Shown here: piece after piece, positions 27,203 through 35,831 of the stretch
Position numbering within the stretch: the stretch's first letter is position 1
How the letters are laid out: every line of letters starts with the position of its first letter
Assembly (NCBI RefSeq): GCF_030009775.1
Contig: NZ_JASCTH010000018.1
Span: 143,088 to 207,087 of the forward strand
Direction: 5' to 3'
Length of the DNA: 64,000 nt
Source: Actinoplanes sandaracinus
GTDB taxonomy: Bacteria > Actinomycetota > Actinomycetes > Mycobacteriales > Micromonosporaceae
Position numbers and translations under genes: made by a program
Notes under the pieces: generated by a model
Seen by the model: the letters and a program-made list of their open reading frames with translations, nothing else
Told to the model about the DNA's origin: nothing
Database searches by the model: none

Positions 27203-28273
27203 TCACCGTCGATCGGTTTCGGCGGTCAACTCCGCCGCGGCTCGCGATGCGTTTCGCCCGGCCGTTTCCGTCAGGAGTGTGAAGCCGGGCCCGTCGACGG
27301 CCATCGCGGTCGCGGTCACGATGACCACTCCGGCGCCCGCGGCCCGGTCCAGTCCCAGCCACGACCGGAACCCACCGGTGCCGCCGTTGTGCCAGGTGAT
27401 CTTGCGGCCCTCATGCTCGAGCGTGATCCATCCGGCCCCGATGTCCACGGCGCGTCCGGCGACCCCGGCGAATCGCGTAGTCGGATCCAGGGCGCTGAGG
27501 CCGGGAGCCGAACCGTCCAGCAATGCGGCGATCAGGCGGGCCATCGCCTCGATCGAGGCCCGGATGCCGCCGGCGGGACCGACGGCCTCGCCGGTCCACG
27601 GCTGCCGCTCACGCCCGAACCGGCTCACGCCGGTCAGTGCGCCGGGTCGCAACTCCGCCGGGATCGCCGGGGCATAGAAGACGTCGAGACCGAGCGGGTC
27701 GGCGATGCGTGCGCGCACCAGCTCGCGGTAACTCACTCCGGCGGCGGCCGCGATCGCGTGGCCGAGCAGTTCGAACCCCAGATTGGAATACCGCGGCCGG
27801 GGTTTGCCCACCGTCACCGACCTGGCCTGAACGATGAGCTGGTCCAGGCTGTCGCCATAGGGATTGGCGCCGTGACGCCACAACGCCACACTGCGCCGCA
27901 CCAGCCCGGCCGACCGGGGCAGGATCGGCAGCCCTGAGCGGTGAACGCTCAGTGATGCCAGGGTCACCCGTGCGGCGGGGCAGCGCCCGAGCGGCAACAG
28001 ATCCCCGAGGGTCGCCGTCCGGTCGATCTCACCGCGGGCGAGTGCCTCGGCATACAGCAGGCCCGTCACCCCCTTCGAGACGGAGCCGATCTCGAAGTCC
28101 GCCCCGGCGTCCGCGCCGAGGCCCGCCACCCGCCGCTCTCCGGGTGAGATCGTGGCGGCCGCGGCCACCGGGTGCCGGCCTCCCAGGAGGGTGCGAAGCC
28201 GCGCCGCGAGCGCCTCGTCGCCGTGCTGGATCGACACGGCCGATGTTCGACGGGGTTCCGATGATCGCTTCAT
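27203..28273 (-). CDS. beta-lactamase-fold serine hydrolase
   Basis: 356 residues of the class C beta-lactamase / D-Ala-D-Ala peptidase fold. The SxxK motif is Ser64-Val-Ser-Lys67 in FEIGSVSKGVTGLLYAEAL, the YxN motif is YSN in RPRYSNLGFELLGHA, and the third motif is HNG in ITWHNGGTGGFRSWLGLD. No signal peptide is present, so it is probably a cytoplasmic esterase or peptidase rather than a drug-resistance enzyme. Start uncertain: GTG 28237 (VSIQHGDEALAARL) is an alternative. Two identical palindromic operators lie just upstream of the ATG, implying tight repression. Confidence 0.85.
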   Translation of the reverse strand: MKRSSEPRRTSAVSIQHGDEALAARLRTLLGGRHPVAAAATISPGERRVAGLGADAGADFEIGSVSKGVTGLLYAEALARGEIDRTATLGDLLPLGRCPAARVTLASLSVHRSGLPILPRSAGLVRRSVALWRHGANPYGDSLDQLIVQARSVTVGKPRPRYSNLGFELLGHAIAAAAGVSYRELVRARIADPLGLDVFYAPAIPAELRPGALTGVSRFGRERQPWTGEAVGPAGGIRASIEAMARLIAALLDGSAPGLSALDPTTRFAGVAGRAVDIGAGWITLEHEGRKITWHNGGTGGFRSWLGLDRAAGAGVVIVTATAMAVDGPGFTLLTETAGRNASRAAAELTAETDRR

Positions 28274-28275
28274 CC

Positions 28276-28320
28276 GTCAACCGTAGTTGACAAGCCTCGG
28301 CGGCGTCAACTGACGTTGAC
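28276..28320. promoter_or_regulatory. twin GTCAAC-N4-GTTGAC operators
   Basis: Two perfect inverted repeats with the same half-sites, GTCAAC-CGTA-GTTGAC (28276-28291) and GTCAAC-TGAC-GTTGAC (28305-28320), stand 29 bp apart. The nearer one abuts the start of the serine hydrolase gene. GCCTCGGC (from 28293) and GCCGAGGC flank the second copy and could fold it into a terminator-like hairpin for the upstream SDR gene. TetR/MarR-type regulators bind such sites; no candidate gene is adjacent. Confidence 0.6.
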
Positions 28321-28347
28321 ACTGCCGAGGCGGATGTTCCTGGTGAT

Positions 28348-29091
28348 TCAGGCGGCTTCCGGATCAGGGCCGTTGGCCGCTCGCCCTCCGTCAACGGGCA
28401 GGATGGCGCCGTTGATGAAGCCCGCCGCGGGTGAGAGCAGGAAGGCCACGGCGTCGGCCACCTCTCTCGTCGTCCCGACCCTCCCCAGTGGGTGCAAGGC
28501 AGCCATCTGCGCGTCCACGTCAGGGTGCTCCAACCGGTACTCCTCGAACCGGGCTGTGGCGATGGAGCCGAGCGCGACCGCGTTGGTGCGGATTCCGGCC
28601 GGTCCGTGATCGACCGCGATGGCGCGGGTCAACCCTTCGACGGCGGCTTTCGCCGTGGCGTACGGCAGGGCCCCGCGAACGGGGCGCTGCGCTTGATGGG
28701 AGGAGATGTTGACCAGGGCTCCTGGCCGTTGATGGGCCAGGAAGTGGTTGACCGCGACGTGACAGCCCGTCAAGGTCATGGCGAGGTTTGCGGTGATGAG
28801 CTCCATGACCTGAGCGACTGAGGAGTCGGCGAGCCCGGCATCCTGGAGGACGGCGGCGTTGTTGACCCACCCGGCGAGCGGGCCGATGGCTTCAGCGGTC
28901 AGGGCTGCCTGTCGCGCCACCTGCGGGTCGCCGGCATCACCGACCACCTGGACGACCCGGTCGTGGTGCCGGTCAGGTGAGGCGGTGACATCCAGAGTCA
29001 CGACATGACCATCGCCGGCCAGGCGCTCGGCGATGGCTCGACCGATGCCTCGGGCGCCTCCCGTCACCACGAACGACGGCATGAAGGGCAT
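28348..29091 (-). CDS. short-chain dehydrogenase/reductase
   Basis: 247 residues from the ATG at 29091 (AGGAGG ten bases upstream; ATG 29082 also possible). Classical SDR: TGGARGIGRA cofactor motif at the N-terminus, NNAAVLQDAG, the catalytic Ser in NISSHQAQ, Tyr and Lys in YATAKAAVEGL, and the C-terminal TREVADAVAFLLSPAAGFINGAILPVDGG. An Asp after the second strand (LDVTASPDRHHD) suggests NAD(H) preference. Substrate not evident. Divergent from the molybdopterin protein gene. Confidence 0.9.
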   Translation of the reverse strand: MPFMPSFVVTGGARGIGRAIAERLAGDGHVVTLDVTASPDRHHDRVVQVVGDAGDPQVARQAALTAEAIGPLAGWVNNAAVLQDAGLADSSVAQVMELITANLAMTLTGCHVAVNHFLAHQRPGALVNISSHQAQRPVRGALPYATAKAAVEGLTRAIAVDHGPAGIRTNAVALGSIATARFEEYRLEHPDVDAQMAALHPLGRVGTTREVADAVAFLLSPAAGFINGAILPVDGGRAANGPDPEAA

Positions 29092-29221
29092 GGCGAAAGG
29101 GCCTCCTGTATCTCGCTCGTCGTTGGCGCAATCTACCCGGGGGAAGCCATCCCGACATCCGCGTGCACGTTGTACTGTCATCCACCGACCTAGGGCGCGA
29201 CACGACTGAAGTAGGTGCCGC

Positions 29222-29896
29222 ATGATGCGCTACTGGCCACGGCGCGCTGATGGACTGCCACCGGGGCAACGCCTCATGGCGGAGATGCCCCGATTCAGCG
29301 ATCTGCCCCACCTCCCTCCGCCCGCGATGCCGAGCGAGCCCAGACTGGAGATCAAGAACGCGGGCGAGCTGGTCGCCGTCCTTACCGCCGCTGACCTGGA
29401 GGCGCTCGGACCGCGCGACCACACGGCTGACTTCCACTGCGTCACGACGTGGTCCGTGACCGGGTTGGTGTGGACGGGCGTGCCGCTACGCGAGGTTCTC
29501 GCTTCGGTGGGGATGTCCGACGCGCCGGCACCGTACCTGGTAGCCCGCGCAGGCGATCACCGTAAAGCCGTCTTCACCTGGAACGACGCCGTCGCTGACA
29601 ATGTGCTCCTGGCAACTCGTCTCAACGGCGCTGCCCTGGACGACCGGCACGGTGCTCCCCTGCGGCTCGTGTCGCCCAGCCAGTACGGCTACAAAAGCGT
29701 CAAGCACCTCATCGCCATAGATTTCCGCTCGGAGCAGCCCCGGGTCGGCTCGAAGGAACACCTGCGAGCCCGCGTCGCCCTCGAAGAACGGCATCCGCGA
29801 CTGCCGAGTTCGGTGGTGAAGCTGCCGTACCGGCTGACGATCGCCCCGACCGCCTACCTGGCCGAGCGGACGTTGAGCCACCGTCGTACCGGCTGA
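29222..29896 (+). CDS. molybdopterin-dependent oxidoreductase, sulphite-oxidase type
   Basis: 224 residues of the Oxidored_molyb (YedY/sulphite oxidase) fold. The molybdenum-ligand cysteine is Cys73 in FHCVTTWSVTGLVWTGVPL, and SPSQYGYKSVKHLIAIDF near residue 160 is the conserved C-terminal cofactor contact. No Tat signal or dimerisation domain, so it is a short cytoplasmic single-domain form like those linked to ferredoxin reductases. Substrate unknown. Start choice is open, with ATGs at 29222, 29225 and 29276. Confidence 0.88.
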   Translation: MMRYWPRRADGLPPGQRLMAEMPRFSDLPHLPPPAMPSEPRLEIKNAGELVAVLTAADLEALGPRDHTADFHCVTTWSVTGLVWTGVPLREVLASVGMSDAPAPYLVARAGDHRKAVFTWNDAVADNVLLATRLNGAALDDRHGAPLRLVSPSQYGYKSVKHLIAIDFRSEQPRVGSKEHLRARVALEERHPRLPSSVVKLPYRLTIAPTAYLAERTLSHRRTG

Positions 29897-29967
29897 CGCC
29901 GAGTGCGCGATCCGGTCCGGCGAAAATCCACGTTGGGCTACCGGCCTGGTGGTATAGCCTTCGCCAG

Positions 29968-31014
29968 ATGTCCCTGCAGGTGCCGGTATCGCCGTCCGCC
30001 GTCGATGTTCCACCGCCGATCGGCAGCGCGGCCTGGGATCGAGAACTCGTGGGGCTCGGCATCGATCGCGCGACCGTCGACAGGGAGTTGCGGCTGGCCG
30101 TCGAGGACGCTGTCGACGGCGGAACCGCCGAACCGGACGGCCACGACGTGTACCTGAACGACGCGTCGCCCGAGACGGCGGCGGTGCTGGTGCTGTTCCA
30201 TCAGGAACACCCGTCGTACTCGGCGCTGATGTATCTGCGCTTCGTCTGGAACGACGGCGACGGCCGGCTGCGCGACTGGATCGTGCGCCAGTACGCCGCC
30301 ATGCTCGTCCACGGCCCCCGGCCGGTCGCCGAATCGGGCGAGTACGGGCTGGCCATCGACTACTTCGAGGCCTACCAGGATGCTCCCGGCGTTCTCGCCG
30401 CCCTTCTGACGCAGGTGCCGGCCGCCCATTGGGGCGGGATCCTGCGCGCCGCGGGGCCGCTGGCATGGCCGGTGAAGCGGGACCTCTTCCAGGCCGCCGC
30501 CGAGATGCCGGCGCTGCACGCGCCGCTCGCGCGCGGGATGGCGGACTCCTTCTACGGCATATACGGCGACATCGACGCGCCCGAGGCGGCCGAGCTGCTG
30601 GGGCGCATCACCATCGCCGACGACCAGGTCCGTGCCCATCTGATCGAGGCCACCACCCAGCCGATGCTGATGCGGTCCGGGTCGGCGATCGTGGTGACCG
30701 ACGCCCGCTGGACCTACCCGGACAGCTTCCTGCTGGAGATGACCGTCACCAGCGGACTGCGGCGATGGTCGTCTCGGTCCGAGCTGGTCGTCGACGGCCA
30801 GCCGGTTGGACGGATCGCCCACTGGTCCTTTCCGTTCCGGCACGAGACCGAGCACCTGGTGCTGCCGGGCCGGACGCTGCACAAGGCGCAGCTGCACCGG
30901 ATCGCAGGGTCCCCCGACGATGCGGCGGATCTCGTCGACCGGGAACTGGAACTGTGGCCGGCGGGCCTGCGCGCATATCTCGCCCAGCGCCACGGTCACA
31001 CCGCCGAAGCTTGA
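29968..31014 (+). CDS. hypothetical protein
   Basis: 348 residues, starting MSLQVPVSPSAVDVPPPIGSAAWDRELVGLG. No signal peptide or membrane helix. The middle is helical with a repeated Ala/Leu pattern (AAVLVLFHQEHPSYSALMYLRFVW; PAAHWGGILRAAG; ADSFYGIYGDIDAPEAAELLGRI). The last ~100 residues look beta-rich with several Trp (RWTYPDSFLLEMTVTSGLRRW; RIAHWSFPFRHETEHLVLPG). I do not recognise the family. Tail-to-tail overlap of 19 bp with the carboxypeptidase gene. Confidence 0.75.
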   Translation: MSLQVPVSPSAVDVPPPIGSAAWDRELVGLGIDRATVDRELRLAVEDAVDGGTAEPDGHDVYLNDASPETAAVLVLFHQEHPSYSALMYLRFVWNDGDGRLRDWIVRQYAAMLVHGPRPVAESGEYGLAIDYFEAYQDAPGVLAALLTQVPAAHWGGILRAAGPLAWPVKRDLFQAAAEMPALHAPLARGMADSFYGIYGDIDAPEAAELLGRITIADDQVRAHLIEATTQPMLMRSGSAIVVTDARWTYPDSFLLEMTVTSGLRRWSSRSELVVDGQPVGRIAHWSFPFRHETEHLVLPGRTLHKAQLHRIAGSPDDAADLVDRELELWPAGLRAYLAQRHGHTAEA

Positions 31015-32516
31015 TCATCCGGTCGTGTGCCGGACACGGCCAGGGCCACCGCGAAGCGGTCGATGAGGTCGGCGACGCCGGCGACGGCGTTGTTGACGAC
31101 GACGGCGAAGACCAGGTGGCGGCCGGCGCCGTCGGTGACGTACCCGGCGAGGGCATTGACACCGGTCATGGTGCCGGTCTTGGCACGGACGGCGCCGGCG
31201 GCGGGAGTGCCGCGCATCCGGTCGCGCAGCGTGCCGCCGGCAAGCGGGTCCGGGTCACCGGCCACCGGCAGGGCGGCCCGGAACGCCGGGAACCAGGGGC
31301 GGCGCCGCACCACCGCCAGCAGGGTGGTGAGCTGCCGGGCGGTGACCCAGTTGCGGCGGCTCAGCCCGGAACCGTCACCCATGGTGAGCAGCCGGGTGTC
31401 AACGCCGAGGCGGCCCAGCGCGCTCGTGACGGCGGCCAGACCGGTCGGCCAACTACCGGGACGCTCCGGGAACGCGGCCCGGCTCATCGCCTTGACCAGC
31501 AGTTCCGCGATGCCGTTGTTGGAGAACTTGAGCAACGGCGGCAGGATCTCGCGCAGCGGCGGGGAGGCCTGGGCGGTCACGATCCGGGCGGCCCCGGGGG
31601 AGGATCCTCTGGTCGTACGCCTCGCGATCGTCACCCCGTGTCGCCGCAGTGCCGCCCGGAACAGGTCGGCGGCGGTCGCGGCCGGATCCGGCACGGACAC
31701 CAGCGCTGTGCCGGCCCGTCCCGCCGGCACCGCGCCGCTGACCGTGACGGCGCCGGAACCGTGCGCACGGACGGCGGTGACCGTGTCGGAGCCGCGTGCC
31801 CGAACGGCGGCGGTCGTGTCCGCGGGGCCCCGGGTGATCGCCCGGTTGACCACGCGCACGCTGCCGGTCGGCGGCCACACCGCCACCACGGGCCGCCGCC
31901 CGGCCACTCCGCGATACCGGATCTCCACGGCGGCGGTGTCGAACCGGTCGTTCGCGGCGAACGTGAGCGCGGAGACCGGTGCGGAGTACGCGTGGGGCTC
32001 GTCCTGCCAGGACCAGTCCAGTCCCAGGGGCACCCGGTCGAACCAGGTGTCGTCGGCGACGAGCCGTGCGTACCGATGCGTCCCGGCCCGGGCCACGGCT
32101 GCGGCGAGGCGGTCGAACCGGGCGTACGTCATCGTGGGGTCGCCCTGGCCGTGCAGGTAGAGGGCGCCGCCGTCGGCGCGCACCGTGGTCCGGAACCGGT
32201 GTCCCGGGCCGAGCAGTTCGAGCGCGCCCGCCGCGGTCATGAGCTTCTGGGTGGAGGCCGGCATCACCCGCAGCCCGGAGCCGCGCTGGTGGACAGCCGT
32301 TCCGGCGTCGTCGCGGACATCCACCGCCACGGTCGCCCCGTCGAGTCGTGAGCCGGCCAGAATCCGGTCCAGCTCCGCGCCGAGCGGGTCCGCGGCCCGC
32401 GCGGAGAGCGTCAGCGAACCGGCGACAGGCGGCGGGCCGGCGGAGCGCGCGGGTGCGGGAAGCGGCAGGACCAGCAGAATCCCGGCGGTCGCCGAGGCAA
32501 GAGCGGAACGCATCAT
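30996..32516 (-). CDS. dacB: D-alanyl-D-alanine carboxypeptidase/endopeptidase (PBP4 type)
   Basis: 506 residues from the ATG at 32516 (second ATG at 32513). A signal peptide ends near PAPARSAG. It is a peptidase S13 family protein: SxxK at Ser88-Thr-Gln-Lys91 in MPASTQKLMTAAG, SxN in LLKFSNNGIAELLV, and KTG in VRAKTGTMTGVNALAGYV, with the large inserted domain between motifs. It trims or cuts peptidoglycan cross-links outside the membrane. Length and layout are normal. The DUF1810 gene lies immediately upstream on the same strand. Confidence 0.92.
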   Translation of the reverse strand: MMRSALASATAGILLVLPLPAPARSAGPPPVAGSLTLSARAADPLGAELDRILAGSRLDGATVAVDVRDDAGTAVHQRGSGLRVMPASTQKLMTAAGALELLGPGHRFRTTVRADGGALYLHGQGDPTMTYARFDRLAAAVARAGTHRYARLVADDTWFDRVPLGLDWSWQDEPHAYSAPVSALTFAANDRFDTAAVEIRYRGVAGRRPVVAVWPPTGSVRVVNRAITRGPADTTAAVRARGSDTVTAVRAHGSGAVTVSGAVPAGRAGTALVSVPDPAATAADLFRAALRRHGVTIARRTTRGSSPGAARIVTAQASPPLREILPPLLKFSNNGIAELLVKAMSRAAFPERPGSWPTGLAAVTSALGRLGVDTRLLTMGDGSGLSRRNWVTARQLTTLLAVVRRRPWFPAFRAALPVAGDPDPLAGGTLRDRMRGTPAAGAVRAKTGTMTGVNALAGYVTDGAGRHLVFAVVVNNAVAGVADLIDRFAVALAVSGTRPDDQASAV

Positions 32517-32578
32517 CGGATCTTCAACGAGCGGGCGCCTCCTCCGGCGGCGATTCGGCCCGGATCGCCGCCGATCGG

Positions 32579-32995
32579 CTACCGCTCGCCGAGCAGCTTC
32601 AGGGTGCGGTCGTCGGGCCCGTCGTAGTAGAGCTCCAGCACCCGCTCGAACGGGCGGGGGTCGTCGGCGGCCCGGGCGAACAGGGTCATCGACGAGCGCA
32701 GTTTCAGGTCGTCGGGATAGCCGAGGATCTCCTGCGCGGTCCGGCCGCGGTGCCGGGTCATCGCCTCCGCGCACGCGACCAGGCGCGGTCCGAGCACCGG
32801 GTGGGCCAGGTAGGCGCGGGCCTCGCCGAGATCACGGATGGCGAACCGCTGCGCGGTCGGGCTGTTGCCCAGGCCGGCCACCTGTGGAAAGACGAACCAC
32901 ATCCAATGGGTACGTTTGCGGCCGGCGACCAGTTCGGCGAGCGCCTGCTCGTGGACGCCCTCCTGCGCGTCCACGAACCGGTCCAGGTCAGCCAC
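32579..32995 (-). CDS. DUF1810-family protein
   Basis: 138 residues, full length for DUF1810: FVDAQEGVHEQALAELVAGRKRTHWMWFVFPQVAGLG, RFAIRDLGEARAYLAHPVLGPRL and FGYPDDLK-like ILGYPDDLKLRSSMTLFARA. These are small helical cytoplasmic proteins of unknown biochemical role. The start overlaps the end of the ChaB-like gene by 8 bp, so the two are cotranscribed. Confidence 0.92.
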   Translation of the reverse strand: MADLDRFVDAQEGVHEQALAELVAGRKRTHWMWFVFPQVAGLGNSPTAQRFAIRDLGEARAYLAHPVLGPRLVACAEAMTRHRGRTAQEILGYPDDLKLRSSMTLFARAADDPRPFERVLELYYDGPDDRTLKLLGER

Positions 32996-33383
32996 GGGCC
33001 CGCCGCGATTCCCGGGCGTTGGCCTTCCTGATCGCCTCGACCAGCTCCGGCTTGGTCATCGTCGACCGGCCGGCGATGTCCAGCCGGCGGGCCAGGCCCA
33101 GCAGGTGCTCCTTGCTGGCGTTGGCGTCCACGCCCTCGGCGGTCTTCGCCTTCGTGTCACGGCCGCCGGCGGCCTTGGCGTCGCTGGGGCCCTTCTTCTC
33201 CTTGGCCTCCCAGTGATCGCCGACCTTCTCGAAGGAGTGTTTGACCGCGGAGAAGGCGGTGCGGTGGGCACGCTCACCCTCGCCGTACTGGTCGACGGCC
33301 GAGTCGTGAGTCTTGACGAAGGTGTCCTGTGCCTTCTTCGGGGAGCGCTTGAGCGTCTCGGGGAGTTCGTCACGTCCAGGCAT
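32988..33383 (-). CDS. ChaB-family protein with Rho N-terminal-like domain
   Basis: 131 residues from the ATG at 33383 (MPGRDELPETLKRSPKKAQDTF); an upstream start at 33416 is possible. The N-terminal ~65 residues match ChaB, and the last ~40 (ASKEHLLGLARRLDIAGRSTMTKPELVEAIRKAN) form a Rho-N/SAP-like helical nucleic-acid-binding module. The Lys-rich linker is low complexity. ChaB proteins were first linked to cation transport; the Rho-N tail points instead to nucleic-acid contact. Coupled to the DUF1810 gene. Confidence 0.9.
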   Translation of the reverse strand: MPGRDELPETLKRSPKKAQDTFVKTHDSAVDQYGEGERAHRTAFSAVKHSFEKVGDHWEAKEKKGPSDAKAAGGRDTKAKTAEGVDANASKEHLLGLARRLDIAGRSTMTKPELVEAIRKANARESRRARG

Positions 33384-33437
33384 GCCTTCAGGGTTGCCCG
33401 GTGCGACCCCCGGCAAACGCCGGCCCGCACCGGCCGG

Positions 33438-35795
33438 TCAGCCTCCGATCGGAGTGAGCGTGTAGGTGGGCAGGGTCGCCGTGCCGCTCTCCCCGTCGGC
33501 TATGTAGCCGCCGTCCGCGGCGATGGCGTACTCCTGGGAGCGCCCCACCTTGTCGTTGACCCCGATCCGGTCGACGCGCCATTGTCCCGGGGAGGTGGTG
33601 GCGGGCAGGGTTCCGCGCAGTTCCCACCATCCGTTGTCCTCACTGCCGTAGACCAGGTCGAGGTTGCTCTCGGCGCCGGGGTAGCCGTTGCCGCCCGCGG
33701 TGACGAAGTGCGCCCAGATGTGCTGGATGCCGCTCCGGTCGTCGCTCGCCCTGATCCGTAGCCGTACCGTCCGGTCGACGCCGTTGTCGCCGCTGCTCTC
33801 CCCGAGGAGCTGGCCTTGGGTCAGGTCGACGGCCGGACGCTGCAGGTCCTCGAGGGCGCCGGAGACGGTCAGCGCCGACGGCCAGTTCACGCCGTCGGTG
33901 GCCTCCGGCGGCCGGTACCTGTTGACGTTGCGGTTGACCTCGTCACGAACCCAGACATGGTGGACCCGCCACGTCCCCGTCGGCAGATAGGCCGGCACCC
34001 GCCCGGTGACCTCCCAGACACCGTCCCGCGGGGTGCCCTCCACCAGCGAACTGCCGCCCAGGTGGACCTGGGGGCCGTTCTCCTCGGCGCCGGCCAGGAC
34101 GACGCTGACCGAGGTGGCGCCACTCAGGTCGTCGGTGACCGGTACGCGTACCCGGACCTCCCGGTCCTCGGCGTTGTCCACCTCGAGCGGCGTCTGCCAC
34201 ACCATCGCGCCGGTGTCCACGACCGGCGCGTCGACGTCGAACGTGCCGGTCACGGTCATCGGGGCCAGACTCACATGGCCGCTGCCGGTCTCGTTGAGGG
34301 TGGTCTGGAGCTGGTAGTCGCCGTTGGGGGCGATGTAGTACCGGGTCGACCGGTTCACGCGGTCGCGCAGGTGAATGTGGTCGATCTTCCACTCACCCGC
34401 CCGGGACATCGACGGCAGCGTGCCGGTCATCTCGAACGTGCCGTCATGGGTGTGGCCCTCGACCACGTTTCCCCAGGTGCCGACCCAGAGACCGGGCCCG
34501 TCCGGCTCGGGGTGGCGGAACCAGATCTCGACCAGCACCACGCCGCTGCGGTCGTCGGTGATGTGCCCGCGCACCTTCACCGGGGCCGTCTCGCTGTTGC
34601 TCACCGTGGGCCCGACGGCCCAGGCCAGCGAGGCGGTGTCGATCCGTGGGGTGGCCTTGTCGGTGCACTTGTCGCCGCCGAGGTCGCTCGGGTCCGGGAC
34701 ACAGGCGTTGAGGCCGGGGCCGCCTTCGACATCGTCGTTGCCGGCGCCGCCGTTCATGGTGTCGTCGCCGAGGCCGCCGTCCATCCTGTCGTCGCCGTCG
34801 CCGCCGTTCATCGTGTCGCTGCCCTCGCCGCCGGCCAGTTCGTCGGTGCCGGGGCCTCCGGTGATCGTGTCGTCACCGCCTCCGCCGTCGAGGCTGTCGT
34901 TGCCGTCCCCACCGGTCACGGTGTCCGTGCCGTCGCCACCGGCCACCGCGTCGTTGCCGCCGCCACCGTCGAGGCCGTCGTTGCCGGGGCCGCCCACCAG
35001 CTTGTCGCTACCGTCACCGCCGGTGGCCTGATCGTTGCCGACGCCACCGCGAACCGTGTCGTCCCCGATGCCGCCGGCCAGGGTGTCGTCGCCGCCACCG
35101 CCGTTGACGCCGTCGCTGCCCGCGCCGCCCTCCAGGTGGTCGGTGCCGTCGCCGCCGTCGAGCCGGTCGCTGCCGTCACCGCCGTCGACGGTGTCGTCGC
35201 CGGTGTCGCCGCCGGCGATGTCGTTGCCGTCACCGCCGTTCACGACGTCGCTGCCGTCGCCGCCCTTGAGCGTGTCGGCGCCCGGCCCGCCGTGGAGCGT
35301 GTCGGCGCCGTCGCCACCGATCACCCGGTCGCCGGCGGTCACCGGGTCGGGCTCGTCGATCGGCGCGCCCCCGTCGACGGTATCGTCACCGGCGCCGCCG
35401 TCGACCAGGTCGGCGCCGGCGCCGCCGTCCGCGTCGTCGGTGTCGTCGCCGCCGCGTACCTGATCGTTGCCCCGGCCGCCGTGGACCTTGTCGTTGCCGG
35501 GACCACCGATGACGGTGTCCGCGCCGTCCTCCCCGTCGATGTCGTCGTCGCCCTCGCCGCCGTCGACGACGTCCTTGCCGCCACCGCCCTTGATCACGTC
35601 GTTGCCACCGAGGCCGCAGATCACGTCATAGCCGTGGGTGCCGAGGAGGTGGTCGTTCCCGACCGTGCCGAGGACCGTGCAGGCCTTGCCGGTGGCGGAG
35701 ACCGGCTTCCCGGCCTGTGCCGGAGCCGGGGTGACCGCCACGATCAGCGCGGCCACGGTGGCCGCGCCGTACCGCCGCGAGCGGGCGAGTCTCAT
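33438..35795 (-). CDS. secreted RTX-type calcium-binding repeat protein
   Basis: 785 residues from the ATG at 35795 (AGGAG eight bases before). The signal peptide ends at about PAPAQA (residue ~28). Residues ~45-375 are glycine/aspartate nonapeptides of the GGxGxDxxx type (GGNDVIKGG, GGDGADTLHGG and similar), which wind into a calcium-loaded parallel beta-roll. Residues ~390-785 hold three related ~115-residue beta domains, each with a 'TDDxSG' strand turn and a 'GxWRVxxIxVxD' ending. No protease or lipase domain. It is likely an exported surface or matrix protein folding on Ca in the medium. Confidence 0.9.
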   Translation of the reverse strand: MRLARSRRYGAATVAALIVAVTPAPAQAGKPVSATGKACTVLGTVGNDHLLGTHGYDVICGLGGNDVIKGGGGKDVVDGGEGDDDIDGEDGADTVIGGPGNDKVHGGRGNDQVRGGDDTDDADGGAGADLVDGGAGDDTVDGGAPIDEPDPVTAGDRVIGGDGADTLHGGPGADTLKGGDGSDVVNGGDGNDIAGGDTGDDTVDGGDGSDRLDGGDGTDHLEGGAGSDGVNGGGGDDTLAGGIGDDTVRGGVGNDQATGGDGSDKLVGGPGNDGLDGGGGNDAVAGGDGTDTVTGGDGNDSLDGGGGDDTITGGPGTDELAGGEGSDTMNGGDGDDRMDGGLGDDTMNGGAGNDDVEGGPGLNACVPDPSDLGGDKCTDKATPRIDTASLAWAVGPTVSNSETAPVKVRGHITDDRSGVVLVEIWFRHPEPDGPGLWVGTWGNVVEGHTHDGTFEMTGTLPSMSRAGEWKIDHIHLRDRVNRSTRYYIAPNGDYQLQTTLNETGSGHVSLAPMTVTGTFDVDAPVVDTGAMVWQTPLEVDNAEDREVRVRVPVTDDLSGATSVSVVLAGAEENGPQVHLGGSSLVEGTPRDGVWEVTGRVPAYLPTGTWRVHHVWVRDEVNRNVNRYRPPEATDGVNWPSALTVSGALEDLQRPAVDLTQGQLLGESSGDNGVDRTVRLRIRASDDRSGIQHIWAHFVTAGGNGYPGAESNLDLVYGSEDNGWWELRGTLPATTSPGQWRVDRIGVNDKVGRSQEYAIAADGGYIADGESGTATLPTYTLTPIGG

Positions 35796-35831
35796 GAGGA
35801 TCACTCCTGGCTGCAGGGATGAGAACGGCGT

